A stretch of 64,000 nucleotides of DNA from contig NZ_CP141214.1 in NCBI RefSeq assembly GCF_035610345.1, forward strand, positions 466,230 to 530,229, written 5' to 3'. How positions within the stretch are numbered: the first letter of the stretch is position 1; the number at the start of each line of letters is the position of its first letter. The notes under the pieces are model-generated. The model had not been told where the DNA came from. It saw only the letters and a program-made list of their open reading frames with translations, and made no database searches. This document shows, one piece after another, positions 55,099 through 63,518 of the stretch. The DNA comes from Sinorhizobium meliloti (GTDB lineage: Bacteria; Pseudomonadota; Alphaproteobacteria; Rhizobiales; Rhizobiaceae). The translations under genes were made by a program, and so were the position numbers.

Positions 55099-55746
55099 TT
55101 AGGCGGCACGCGCCGGCCCGGCCGGGAACACACCTGACATGACCGTGAAGCCCTTGATCCGCTTGAGGCGATCGCACCAACGACGGATTGCCGGATAATC
55201 CTGCCGGGGAATGCCCCCCTCTTCCGAAAGCATGATGTAGGGGAAACAGGCGATATCGGCCACGGTCGGGTGCGGCGCCGAGCATATCCAGTCACGCCCT
55301 TCCTGCTCGCCGAACCAGAGATGCTCGTCGAGGATGCGAAACAGCCTGTGAGCGCCAGCCCGAGCCGCCTCGACGTCCAGTTCGTAGAACAGGCCGTCGT
55401 GGAGACGCGCGGCTGAAGCCGTGCCGGTGATGCCGTCCGCAAAGGCGAGCCACTGGCCGATCTCGCCGAGAAGCGCCGGATCGCTGCGCGGGTACCAGGT
55501 GCCGGAGGGATCATATTTGGAGGCGAGATAGACGAGGATCGCCTGCGCGTCGCGCAGCACCAGTCCGTCATCCTCGATCACCGGCAGCTGTCCAAGCGGA
55601 TTGAGCTTCAGGAACCAATCCGACTTGTGTTCGCGGCCGGGATAGAAATCGACCGGTACCGTCTTGTACTCGATGGCGAGCATGCTCATCAGAAGCCTCA
55701 GCTTGTAGCAATTGCCCGAGAGTTCGTAATCGTAGAGAGTGATCAT
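55099..55746 (-). CDS. ndmE: Glutathione S-transferase, NdmE-like by position
   Basis: This 215-aa GST has an N-terminal thioredoxin-like domain (LYDYELSGNCYKLRLLMSML; LNPLGQLPVIEDDGLVLRDAQAILVYLASKY) and a C-terminal helical domain (PTVADIACFPYIMLSEEGG). The gene lies 10 bp after the Rieske-reductase gene as the third member of a C-D-E ordered operon. In Pseudomonas putida CBB5 the GST NdmE is a structural partner required for the NdmC/NdmD N-demethylase. The same role is inferred here from the gene order; the GST sequence alone would only give the superfamily. Confidence 0.85.
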   Translation of the reverse strand: MITLYDYELSGNCYKLRLLMSMLAIEYKTVPVDFYPGREHKSDWFLKLNPLGQLPVIEDDGLVLRDAQAILVYLASKYDPSGTWYPRSDPALLGEIGQWLAFADGITGTASAARLHDGLFYELDVEAARAGAHRLFRILDEHLWFGEQEGRDWICSAPHPTVADIACFPYIMLSEEGGIPRQDYPAIRRWCDRLKRIKGFTVMSGVFPAGPARAA

Positions 55747-55756
55747 CCGGCAGCTC

Positions 55757-57523
55757 CTAGAGATCGAGGACGAGGCGCGCGGATTTGGCGCGCGACACGC
55801 AGGTCATGATCTTGGTGCCGGACCTGCGCTCGGCATCGTTGAGGTAGACGTCCTGGTGATCGGGCTCACCCTCGATAACGGTCGCAAGACAGGTGCCGCA
55901 GGCGCCCTGCTCGCAGGATGACGGCATGTCGATGCCGGCTTCGCGCATCACCTCCAGGATCGTCCTGCCGGCGGGGACCTTCAACGTCACGCAGGAGCGC
56001 GCAAGCGCCACCTCGAAGCTCGAACTGTCGTCGATCGTGTTGGTATTCTTGAAATATTCGAAATGCACCGCCGTTTCCGGCCAGCCGCGATCCGCCGCGA
56101 TCCGGCGCGCCGCCTCGAGCATTGGCCCCGGACCGCAGAGATAGAGGTGCATGCCGGGCCGATACCCGGAAAGGATGCCCTCGAGCTCGGCGGCAGTCGC
56201 GTCCGGGCGGAGTCCGAGGTGAGGCTTCAGCGCCTCGCCGAGGAGAGCGGTCTTTTCCGGAAAGGCGAGCTGTTCCTGGTTCTGGGCGAAGTAGTGAAAG
56301 GCGAAGTTCAGATTCTGGTTCTTAAGGGCCTGTGCCATGGCAATCAGCGGCGTGACGCCGATGCCGCCGGCGACGAAAATCGTCTTCTCGGCATCGCGGC
56401 GCAGCGGGAAATTGTTGCGCGGCTCCGAAATCGCCAGGACATCGCCCTCGCGAAGCGTCTCATGCATGCAGAGCGAGCCGCCCTTCGAATCCCGCTCCAG
56501 CTTGACGCCGATGACGTAGCTGTCGCTTTCGCCGGGGCCATTGGTGATCGAATATTGCCGGATGAGGCCATTCGGCAAGTGAACGTCGATATGGGCGCCG
56601 GGCTGGAAAGTCGGCAGCAGGCCCTTGACCGGGCGAAGCTCGAACGCCGCGATGCCCTCGGCAGCCATCCACTTCCGCGCGACCGTTACACGAACCGTCG
56701 CCTTGCGGCCGTGGGCGGTCATTTCCGGCATCTCCGCAAGTTCCGGCGAGACGCGCTCGATCACCGGCTCGAGCGGCGCCGGCTGCGGTGCGGCGGCCGC
56801 CTCGCGCTCGACGATCTCGCGAAGCTTCGAAAGCCGCTCGTTGTGATGGCGCAGAACGGCGATCCGCTCGGCGCCGCGCGGCGAGCCGTCGAGTACGCCG
56901 CGGATGACCGAACGGTTGGAGTCGACCGGCTGGACGAAGAAGACGACAAGCGTCTCGGCGCCGTCTTCGCGGGCCGTAAGCGCTACCGAGAAGCCGTCGC
57001 TCGCCTTAAGCGACATATCTGCCGCTGTGCCTTCGAGGCAGCCGTTCGGCTGAAAGCGATAGCCCGTCAGCGCCGCTACCACGACATCGGCCGGCGCATT
57101 GACCGGAATGCCGCGAAGGGCGAGAAGATCGCCTTCGGCGAGGCCCGCAACGTCCGGCACGTCCCCTTGAGGCTCCTCCGCCGACCAGACGAGGCCATAG
57201 CGCTCGACGCCCGCAAAGGTACGGTTGGTAATGGTGCGGGCCGGAGCGTCGGCCGGGTGCGCCGGAATATAGGTACAGCCGGCGGTGCGGTTGGAATAGC
57301 GCCAGCCGTGATACTGACACTTCAACTCGCGGCCATCGTTGATGCCGATCGAGAGGCGGACGCCGCGGTGCAGGCATCGGTTCTCCCAGATATTGACGTA
57401 GCCGTCGTCGGCACGCCAGACGGCGAACTCGCGGCCGAGCAACTGGGCGTGGAAGACGTGGCGGAACGGCAGATCATAGGACGCGGCAACGGGATGCCAT
57501 CTGGTCTTGGCGGTATCGAGCAT
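55757..57523 (-). CDS. ndmD: Rieske-containing oxygenase reductase, NdmD-like
   Basis: This three-part electron-transfer protein has 588 aa, the same length as remembered NdmD. Residues 1-110 are a Rieske domain with ligands C50-x-H52 and C69-x2-H72 (CLHRG and CQYHGW). A linker of about 160 residues resembles a decayed oxygenase domain without iron ligands. Then follow a ferredoxin-reductase module (RQYSITNGP flavin motif, GGIGVTPLIAMAQAL nucleotide motif) and a C-terminal plant-type [2Fe-2S] domain (CEQGACGTC plus a distal Cys). NdmD carries the extra Rieske centre that supplies electrons to the Rieske-less oxygenase NdmC. The gene is 24 bp after the oxygenase gene. Confidence 0.92.
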   Translation of the reverse strand: MLDTAKTRWHPVAASYDLPFRHVFHAQLLGREFAVWRADDGYVNIWENRCLHRGVRLSIGINDGRELKCQYHGWRYSNRTAGCTYIPAHPADAPARTITNRTFAGVERYGLVWSAEEPQGDVPDVAGLAEGDLLALRGIPVNAPADVVVAALTGYRFQPNGCLEGTAADMSLKASDGFSVALTAREDGAETLVVFFVQPVDSNRSVIRGVLDGSPRGAERIAVLRHHNERLSKLREIVEREAAAAPQPAPLEPVIERVSPELAEMPEMTAHGRKATVRVTVARKWMAAEGIAAFELRPVKGLLPTFQPGAHIDVHLPNGLIRQYSITNGPGESDSYVIGVKLERDSKGGSLCMHETLREGDVLAISEPRNNFPLRRDAEKTIFVAGGIGVTPLIAMAQALKNQNLNFAFHYFAQNQEQLAFPEKTALLGEALKPHLGLRPDATAAELEGILSGYRPGMHLYLCGPGPMLEAARRIAADRGWPETAVHFEYFKNTNTIDDSSSFEVALARSCVTLKVPAGRTILEVMREAGIDMPSSCEQGACGTCLATVIEGEPDHQDVYLNDAERRSGTKIMTCVSRAKSARLVLDL

Positions 57524-57547
57524 CGTTCTCTCCAGAATTCTGAAACG

Positions 57548-58462
57548 TCAGGTGGCGGCCGGGATGACCCCGTAGGTCACGCCCTTCTGGCTGAGCCAAC
57601 GGCGGTAGGCGATCGCCGACTTGTCGGCGCGGATCGGCGTCTCGGCCCGCGGGTCGAGCGGCAAACGCTTCGGAAACTGGTTCTCCAGGATCGGCTTGTC
57701 CTGGCCGAAAATCGTTTGCTGGAAGCGCTTGATCACCTTGTCTTCGTTCTCTTCGTCGAGGACACAGAGCATCATATGCGCGCGGACATGCTCCTGATCG
57801 ACCGGCTGAAGGAAAACGGCAATGACGTCGAGGCGGCTCTCGTCAATGGGGCTGGATTTGTACAGCACCGAACAATAGGGATGCGGCACCCGATAGATAT
57901 ATTCGACATCGGCGCCCCCGGTCGATGCGGTCGAGGCCATTGGTTGGAAGAAGCGACAGCGCGTGGCGACGATCTCGTCGCGCTCGACCGAAAGCTCGAC
58001 GTCGTATTCCTTGACCTCCGTATGGGGTTCTGCACCCAGAATATCGGTATGGACATAAGGAAAGTGGCCCATGTCGAGGAAATTCTCGATAGCGCGGGGT
58101 GCCGAAACATTGACTCCGATGGTGGCGGCATTGAGCCTGCGCCGATCGGCCTCCGCATATTCGGGAATGGGAAACAGCTCGGCGGGCGGCGTCCCCAGCG
58201 AGGTCCAGATATAGCCATAGGCAAGTTTGATCGGTAGACAGCCGCCGAGCGTACCGATATCGACCGGACTGCCGGCAGGGAGCTCCGGGCGCGAACGCCA
58301 AACGGCCGCCTTGCCTTCGCCATCCGAAACATAGCTGATGCGCTCCTCGAGCAGCACCGTGTCCTGAACCGTCCCCGCCGGCACCTCGTCCACTGCCGCC
58401 AGCGGGTGCCACAGATCGAGAACCACCTGGTCCTGGCATTTGGTCGGGCTCATGTCGTTCAT
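57548..58462 (-). CDS. ndmC: Rieske-less mononuclear-iron oxygenase (N-demethylase), NdmC-like
   Basis: This is a Rieske-oxygenase-family catalytic subunit (304 aa; an ATG nine bases further in, with GGAG upstream, is an alternative start). The iron site is intact: N127-x2-D130-x2-H133-x4-H138 (ENFLDMGHFPYVHTDILGAE), with a distal Asp in FGQDKP. The N-terminal part still begins like a Rieske domain (LWHPLAAVDEV), but both Cys-x-His and Cys-x2-His ligand pairs are absent, so it cannot bind the cluster itself. The sequence is close to remembered NdmC, the N7-demethylase of caffeine breakdown. Electrons must come from the reductase encoded next. First intact gene of the operon. Confidence 0.9.
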   Translation of the reverse strand: MNDMSPTKCQDQVVLDLWHPLAAVDEVPAGTVQDTVLLEERISYVSDGEGKAAVWRSRPELPAGSPVDIGTLGGCLPIKLAYGYIWTSLGTPPAELFPIPEYAEADRRRLNAATIGVNVSAPRAIENFLDMGHFPYVHTDILGAEPHTEVKEYDVELSVERDEIVATRCRFFQPMASTASTGGADVEYIYRVPHPYCSVLYKSSPIDESRLDVIAVFLQPVDQEHVRAHMMLCVLDEENEDKVIKRFQQTIFGQDKPILENQFPKRLPLDPRAETPIRADKSAIAYRRWLSQKGVTYGVIPAAT

Positions 58463-58532
58463 CTCCGTGAATGGCGTCTGGTCATCAAGCGGTTGGAAAC
58501 CCTAACGGCTGTCGGAATTCACCGGCTCGCTG

Positions 58533-58697
58533 CTACCGCTGCGAAGCACCTGCCGGCGATAGCCGCCCACGGCACTGGGTGGCGAGGTCAACAGCGATCA
58601 GGCGCGGGTAAAGGGGCACGCCCGACGACGTCAGGTCCGCAACGACATGGCAATCATTAAGAAGAACTCGATCGCTACAAAGGGCAGTTCTGCTCAT
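58533..58697 (-). pseudogene. N-terminal remnant of a further Rieske oxygenase gene
   Basis: An ATG at 58697 preceded by a strong GGGAGG site opens a 54-codon frame whose start, DRVLLNDCHVVADLTSSGVP then LYPRLIAVDL, resembles the first 45 residues of Rieske oxygenase large subunits (usually LLNDWHVVA...RLLGEDLVLW). It then loses similarity and stops before any Rieske ligand. The retained ribosome site suggests the 5' end of a former first gene of the oxygenase operon, now deleted internally. A short leader peptide is the alternative. Confidence 0.38.
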
Positions 58698-58763
58698 CGC
58701 ATCCTCCCTGGCTAGCACTTCCCTATGAACCTAGCTCCGTGATGGACTCATTGGAACCACAAG

Positions 58764-58776
58764 ATTGGATACCAAT
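58764..58776. promoter_or_regulatory. Putative GntR operator, copy 1
   Basis: ATTGGATACCAAT is a perfect inverted repeat (ATTGG-ATA-CCAAT). It overlaps a likely -10 element of the oxygenase operon on the minus strand. A near-copy occurs 64 bp away. Confidence 0.55.
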
Positions 58777-58827
58777 CAACAAAAAATTGCATGGCAAAAT
58801 GCGTTTTTTGATTGACAGCTTGATTTG

Positions 58828-58840
58828 ATTGAATACCGAT
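58828..58840. promoter_or_regulatory. Putative GntR operator, copy 2
   Basis: ATTGAATACCGAT matches copy 1 at 11 of 13 positions. It lies about 90 bp upstream of the GntR start, downstream of a TTGACA element (58812-58817), in the position expected for autoregulation. Confidence 0.5.
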
Positions 58841-58929
58841 ATGGAATTCGTAACGCCGGATATGCGGCCGTGCAATGCTCCGGTGCGACCGTCCCGCAGA
58901 TTTTTCCGCGGGAGATGGAGAGACCTGTC

Positions 58930-59700
58930 ATGAGCAGCCGTTCGCAGGCGATTGCCGACATCCTGACCCGGGCGATCATCGATCACCGGCTCGTACCCGG
59001 ATGCAAGCTCGGTGAGCGCGAACTGGCCGAAATCTTCGAGGTCAGCCGCATCGTCATCCGCCAGGCGCTGATCAGGCTTGCCGACGACGGGCTGGCGCAG
59101 ATCGAGCGCAATCGCGGCGCCTTCGTCGCACGCCCGAGCATGCAAGAAGCGATGGAGATCTACGACGCGCTGACGCTCGTGGAACAGGGCGTCGCCGCCC
59201 AGCTCTGCGACCGGCTCGGGCCCGCCGGCTTCGCCGAGTTGCGCCAGCACGTCGAGCGGCAGCGCCAGGCCGTCGCATCCGGCAACGACGCGCTTGCCGA
59301 CGTTCTCGGCCAGGAATTTCATACTCTCTTCGTCCGCCTCAGCCGTAACAAGGTCATGCAGGAAATTCACGCGCAGCTCGTGCGGCGCACCACGCTCCTG
59401 CGCTCGTTGATCTCCGCCGATTTCGACTATTGCAATCTGCTGGACGACCACCAGCGCGTGATCGACCTGCTCGAAAAGGGCCGGCTGAAGCCTGTCATGG
59501 AGTTGATCGACACCCATCACCGCAGCGTCGTGCGCGGCTATATCATGGATCGGCAGGTCTTTCCGGAGCTGACGCCGCGGGAGGCGCTGCAGCCCTATCT
59601 CGACGGCAAAGCCGATGAGGCGTCCAAGCCGGCGCCACGCAAGAAAACGGGAGAAAGCGGCGGGGCCGGCGCGAGCCGGCACGTCCACGCCACGAAATAG
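58930..59700 (+). CDS. GntR family regulator (FCD type) of the demethylase/transport locus
   Basis: This 256-aa regulator has an N-terminal winged helix-turn-helix (LGERELAEIFEVSRIVIRQALIRLADDGLAQIERNRGA) and a C-terminal FCD domain (FHTLFVRLSRNKVMQE and DDHQRVIDLLEKG, with the histidines of the metal/ligand site). The ATG at 58930 follows GGAGA. It is divergent from the NdmCDE-like operon and directly upstream of the BMP transporter genes, so it probably controls both through the ATTGGATACCAAT-type sites. The tail after residue 225 is basic and low-complexity. Confidence 0.86.
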   Translation: MSSRSQAIADILTRAIIDHRLVPGCKLGERELAEIFEVSRIVIRQALIRLADDGLAQIERNRGAFVARPSMQEAMEIYDALTLVEQGVAAQLCDRLGPAGFAELRQHVERQRQAVASGNDALADVLGQEFHTLFVRLSRNKVMQEIHAQLVRRTTLLRSLISADFDYCNLLDDHQRVIDLLEKGRLKPVMELIDTHHRSVVRGYIMDRQVFPELTPREALQPYLDGKADEASKPAPRKKTGESGGAGASRHVHATK

Positions 59701-59754
59701 ATCCGGCGGCCACAAGCCGGAGAAACGACACGAACCGACAAAGGGGTTACTGCC

Positions 59755-60849
59755 ATGTTCAACCTGACCAGACGACAATTCCTTCGATATTCCGGCGCGA
59801 CCGGTGTGGCACTCGGAACCGGAAGCCTTGCCAGCTTCGCGAGCGCAGAGGAGCCGTTAAAGATCGGTGTCGTCTACGTCTCGCCGATCGCCGAGATCGG
59901 CTGGACCAAACAGCACAGCCTGGGCGTCGACGCGATCAGGGAGGAATTCGGCGACAAGGTCGCCATAACGGTCATTGACAACATCTTCATGCCCCAGGAT
60001 GCCGAACGCGTGTTCCGCGAGCTCGCCGCCTCCGGAAATCAGCTGATTTTCGGGACCAGCTTCTCGCACGGCACGCCGATGCAGAAGGTGGCGCCGCGCT
60101 TCCCCAAGACGGCGTTCGAGCACTGTTCGGGCATCGTGCACCGCGCGAACCTCGGCACCTTCGAGGCCAAATATTACGAGGGCACCTTCGTCGCCGGCGC
60201 GGCCGGCGGGCATATGAGCAAGTCCGGCAAGATCGGCTTCATCGGCGGGTTCCCGATCCCCGACATTGTCGGGCCGGCGAACGCGCTTCTTCTCGGCGCG
60301 CAGAGCGTCAATCCGGAGGTCACCTGCAACGCCATCTTCCTCAACTCCTGGTTCGATCCGGGCAAGGAGAAGGAAGCAGCCAACACGCTCCTGTCGCAAG
60401 GTTGCGACGTCATCTGTTCGATGACCGATACGGCAACCGGCGTACAGGTGGCCGGTGAAGGCGGCGCCTGGTCGATCGGCTACGCCAGCGACATGGCCAA
60501 GTTCGGCTCGGGCAAGCAGCTCACGGCCTTTACCCTCGACTGGTCAAGTGAGTATCTGCGCGCCGCAAGGGGCGTAGCGGAAGGCAACTGGAAGGCTGAG
60601 GCGCGTTGGGACGGGCTTGCCGCCGGCGTCGTCAAGATGGCCCCCTATAACGAGGCGATCCCTGCCGACATCCGGGCCAAATTGAAGCAGCTCGAAGCTG
60701 ATATCGCAGCGGGCAAGATCCATCCCTATGCCGGCGAGCTCAAGGACCAGGACGGCAACGTCAAGGTCGCTGCGGGGTCAGTTCTTTCGGACAGCGACAT
60801 CCGCGGGATGAATTGGTTCGTCAGGGGGATGATCGGCAAGCTCAGCTGA
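59755..60849 (+). CDS. BMP-family ABC transporter binding protein (nucleoside-type)
   Basis: This is a basic-membrane-protein family binding protein (364 aa) with a twin-arginine-like signal (RRQFLRYSGATGVALGTGS). Family blocks are KIGVVYVSPIAEIGWTKQHS, GTSFSHGTPMQKVAPRFP, YYEGTFVAGAAGGHMSK and KIGFIGGFPIPDIVG. BMP/NupA proteins mostly bind purine nucleosides and related bases. It is the first transport gene, 54 bp after the regulator. Export by Tat is unusual but not rare for rhizobial members. Confidence 0.9.
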   Translation: MFNLTRRQFLRYSGATGVALGTGSLASFASAEEPLKIGVVYVSPIAEIGWTKQHSLGVDAIREEFGDKVAITVIDNIFMPQDAERVFRELAASGNQLIFGTSFSHGTPMQKVAPRFPKTAFEHCSGIVHRANLGTFEAKYYEGTFVAGAAGGHMSKSGKIGFIGGFPIPDIVGPANALLLGAQSVNPEVTCNAIFLNSWFDPGKEKEAANTLLSQGCDVICSMTDTATGVQVAGEGGAWSIGYASDMAKFGSGKQLTAFTLDWSSEYLRAARGVAEGNWKAEARWDGLAAGVVKMAPYNEAIPADIRAKLKQLEADIAAGKIHPYAGELKDQDGNVKVAAGSVLSDSDIRGMNWFVRGMIGKLS

Positions 60850-60934
60850 GCCGCGTCCTGAAATCGGCGTGACCGCGGCGGAATCCGCGTCGCGGCCACG
60901 TCGTCGCCAACGCACAACCCCGGCAGGAGCGGCC

Positions 60935-62470
60935 ATGATCCCCCGCCTCGAATTGCGCAGCATTACCAAGAGCTATCCCGGCACCGTCGCGAACGACGCC
61001 GTCTCGCTGTCGATCCTGCCGGGAGAGATACACGCCGTCCTCGGAGAGAACGGCGCCGGCAAATCGACGCTGATGAAGATCATCTATGGCGCAGCTCAAG
61101 CCGACTCGGGCGAGATCTATTGCGACGGCAGACGGATCGAAGCGCACAATCCCGCAATCTCGCGCTCGCTCGGGATCGAGATGGTCTACCAGCATTTCGC
61201 GCTCTTCGAATCGGTCTCGGTGGTCGAGAATATCGCCCTGGCGGTCAAAGGCACTTTCGATCTCGACCGGCTCGCGGCTGAGATCAAGGCCTTGTCGGCG
61301 CGCTACGGCATGCCCATCGATCCGCACCGCAGGGTGCACGATCTCTCCGTCGGCGAGCGGCAACGCGTGGAGATCGTACGTTGCCTCCTGCAGTCACCCA
61401 AGCTTCTGATCCTGGACGAGCCGACCTCGGTGCTTACGCCGCAAGCCGTGGTGAAGCTCTTCGAAACGCTTCGCCAACTGGCAAGCGAAGGCTGCAGCAT
61501 CGTCTATATCAGCCACAAGCTCGATGAAGTGCAGGAACTTTGCGACACCGCCACGGTGCTGCGCAACGGCAAGGTGACCGGCACGGCAAAACCCAAGGAA
61601 TCGACGTCTCTGGAGCTCGCCCGGATGATGGTCGGCTCGCAGCTCCCGCAAATGCATGTCAGCCCTTCAGCCCCCAGCGCCAAGCCGCTGCTGGAAGTCC
61701 GCGGGCTATCCGCTCCCGCCCGGGACAAGTACGGCACCGAGCTGACGGATGTATCCCTGGAAGTGCATGGCGGCGAGATCGTCGGACTGGCCGGTGTGTC
61801 GGGCAATGGCCAGGCTGAGTTGATCGCGCTGTTGAGCGGCGAGCGGACCCATCCGCGTGCGGAGACGATCCTCATCGGCGGCAGACCGTCCGGCCACCTC
61901 AGCGCCGGCGAACGGCGCAAGCTCGGCATGGCTTTCGTCCCGGAGGAACGCCTCGGTCGTGGCGCGGTGCCGCCCCACGCCCTGTGGGAGAACGCCGTGC
62001 TGACGGCCCACCGGGCTGGCCTCGTACGCAACGCCCTCGTCGACCGCAGGAGAGCCGGCGATTTTGCGAGGCGCGTTATCGAGCGCTTCAAGGTAAAGGC
62101 GAATGGACCGCAAGCGAGCGCGCAAAGCCTCTCCGGCGGCAACCTGCAGAAATTCATTGTCGGGCGCGAGCTCACCCTGGAGCCGAAGATTCTTCTCGTG
62201 TCCCAGCCGACCTGGGGCGTGGATGTCGGTGCAGCCGCCTTCATCCGCCAGACGCTCGTCGATCTCAGCCGCGCCGGCGCAGCGGTGCTGGTCGTATCGG
62301 AAGAGCTCGATGAGCTGTTCGAGATCTGCGACCGGTTGCTGGTCATTTCCAACGGCCGCGTTTCGCCGCCATTGATCAGAAAGCAAACCAATCGCGAAGA
62401 GATCGGCCTCTTGATGACCCGGGTCGGCCATGGCGAAACGAGGAGAACCGAAGTTGCCCTTGAGGATTGA
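60935..62470 (+). CDS. BMP-type ABC transporter ATPase (two ATPase domains)
   Basis: This sugar/nucleoside-type duplicated ATPase (511 aa) has a canonical first half: Walker A GENGAGKST, signature LSVGERQRVEIVRCL and Walker B LLILDEPTSVLTP. The second half has a degenerate Walker A (GVSGNGQAE), signature LSGGNLQK and ILLVSQPTWGVDVG, where the usual Glu is Gln, as is common in this family. The ATG at 60935 follows CAGGAG. The stop overlaps the first permease gene. Confidence 0.92.
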   Translation: MIPRLELRSITKSYPGTVANDAVSLSILPGEIHAVLGENGAGKSTLMKIIYGAAQADSGEIYCDGRRIEAHNPAISRSLGIEMVYQHFALFESVSVVENIALAVKGTFDLDRLAAEIKALSARYGMPIDPHRRVHDLSVGERQRVEIVRCLLQSPKLLILDEPTSVLTPQAVVKLFETLRQLASEGCSIVYISHKLDEVQELCDTATVLRNGKVTGTAKPKESTSLELARMMVGSQLPQMHVSPSAPSAKPLLEVRGLSAPARDKYGTELTDVSLEVHGGEIVGLAGVSGNGQAELIALLSGERTHPRAETILIGGRPSGHLSAGERRKLGMAFVPEERLGRGAVPPHALWENAVLTAHRAGLVRNALVDRRRAGDFARRVIERFKVKANGPQASAQSLSGGNLQKFIVGRELTLEPKILLVSQPTWGVDVGAAAFIRQTLVDLSRAGAAVLVVSEELDELFEICDRLLVISNGRVSPPLIRKQTNREEIGLLMTRVGHGETRRTEVALED

Positions 62471-63518
62471 ACAAAGGCAGGAACCATCCGCGCAGATGCG
62501 GATCGCCGCTCCGGTGATCGCCACGGTGCTGACCTTCCTTGCGGGGTCCGTACTGTTTGCCGCCCTCGGCTATGATCCGCTGGCGACGCTGTACGCCTTC
62601 TTCGTGGCGCCCATCAATTCCATCAACGGCCTTTCGGAGTGGCTGCTCAAGGCCTCGCCTCTGATCCTGATCGCCTGCGGACTGGCGGTCGGATTCCGTG
62701 CCAACATCTGGAACATCGGCGCCGAGGGGCAACTCATTATCGGCGCTGTCGCAGCCTGTGGCGTCGGCCTCTTCTATCCCGATCCCGAGAGCCCGCTCCT
62801 CATTCCCCTGATGTTTCTCGCAGGCGCAGGCGCCGGCATGGCATGGGCCGCGATCCCGGCATTTCTCAGAGCCCGCATGAACACCAACGAGATCCTCGTC
62901 ACGCTCATGCTGACCTATATCGCGACGCTGTTGCTGTCCTTTCTGGTCCACGGCCCGTGGCGCGATCCGGCCGGGTTCAACTATCCGCAAACGGCGCTCC
63001 TGCCGGCGGCGGCCATGTTCGAACCTTTCGATTATGCCTACCGGCTCAATCCGTCGATCTTCATCACGGTCGTGGCGGTCGTCATGATGTGGCTCTTCAC
63101 CGATCGCAGCTTCCTCGGCTACAAGATGTCGGTGAGCGGCGCCGCCCCCCTGGCGGCACGCTATGCGGGCTTTCGCGAATCCTCCGCAGTCTGGACAGGG
63201 CTGCTTGCGGGCGGCGCGGCGGCAGGCATCGCCGGTATGGCGGAAGTGGCCGGTCCGCTCGGACAATTATCGCCCCAGATCTCGCCCGGTTACGGCTTTG
63301 CCGCCATCATCGTCGCCTTCATCGGACGGCTGAACGCCTTCGGCATCGTGCTCGGGGGACTGCTGATGTCGCTCCTCTTCCTCGGCGGCGAGACCGTCCA
63401 GATGACCCTCGGCCTGCCGGCGGCGCTCACTCGCATCTTCCAGGGCATCCTCCTGTTCTTCCTGCTGGCCGCCGATTTCTTCATCTACTACCGTCTTCGC
63501 CTTCCGGAGCACGCCTGA
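62454..63518 (+). CDS. BMP-type ABC transporter permease (first)
   Basis: This BPD_transp_2 family permease (354 aa) has family blocks GLAVGFRANIWNIGAEGQLIIG and ARMNTNEILVTLMLTYIA, then KMSVSGAAPLAARYAGF. The start is taken as TTG 62454, which has GAGGAG upstream. An ATG at 62430 lacks a ribosome site but would also be in frame. It overlaps the ATPase gene by 17 nt. Its stop overlaps the next ATG by one base (TGATG). Confidence 0.88.
   Translation: MPLRIEQRQEPSAQMRIAAPVIATVLTFLAGSVLFAALGYDPLATLYAFFVAPINSINGLSEWLLKASPLILIACGLAVGFRANIWNIGAEGQLIIGAVAACGVGLFYPDPESPLLIPLMFLAGAGAGMAWAAIPAFLRARMNTNEILVTLMLTYIATLLLSFLVHGPWRDPAGFNYPQTALLPAAAMFEPFDYAYRLNPSIFITVVAVVMMWLFTDRSFLGYKMSVSGAAPLAARYAGFRESSAVWTGLLAGGAAAGIAGMAEVAGPLGQLSPQISPGYGFAAIIVAFIGRLNAFGIVLGGLLMSLLFLGGETVQMTLGLPAALTRIFQGILLFFLLAADFFIYYRLRLPEHA

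Larger units (their letters stand above)
58463..58929. other. Divergent intergenic region with a gene remnant and paired operators
   Basis: This 467-bp region separates the oxygenase operon (minus) from the GntR regulator (plus). It holds a short Rieske-type N-terminal remnant (58533-58697) and two palindromic operator-like sites (58764-58776 and 58828-58840) in an AT-rich stretch. A minus-strand promoter with TTGCCA and TGGTAT 17 bp apart overlaps the first palindrome. Confidence 0.6.

Noticed and set aside
56063..58237. A 724-codon open frame on the plus strand
   Set aside because: It is antisense to the Rieske-reductase and oxygenase genes, has arginine-rich composition typical of GC-rich shadow frames, and shows no domain motif.
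58825..58929. N-terminal extension of the GntR gene to 58825
   Set aside because: The extra 35 residues have no family similarity and overlap the operator region. The ATG at 58930 has a GGAGA site.
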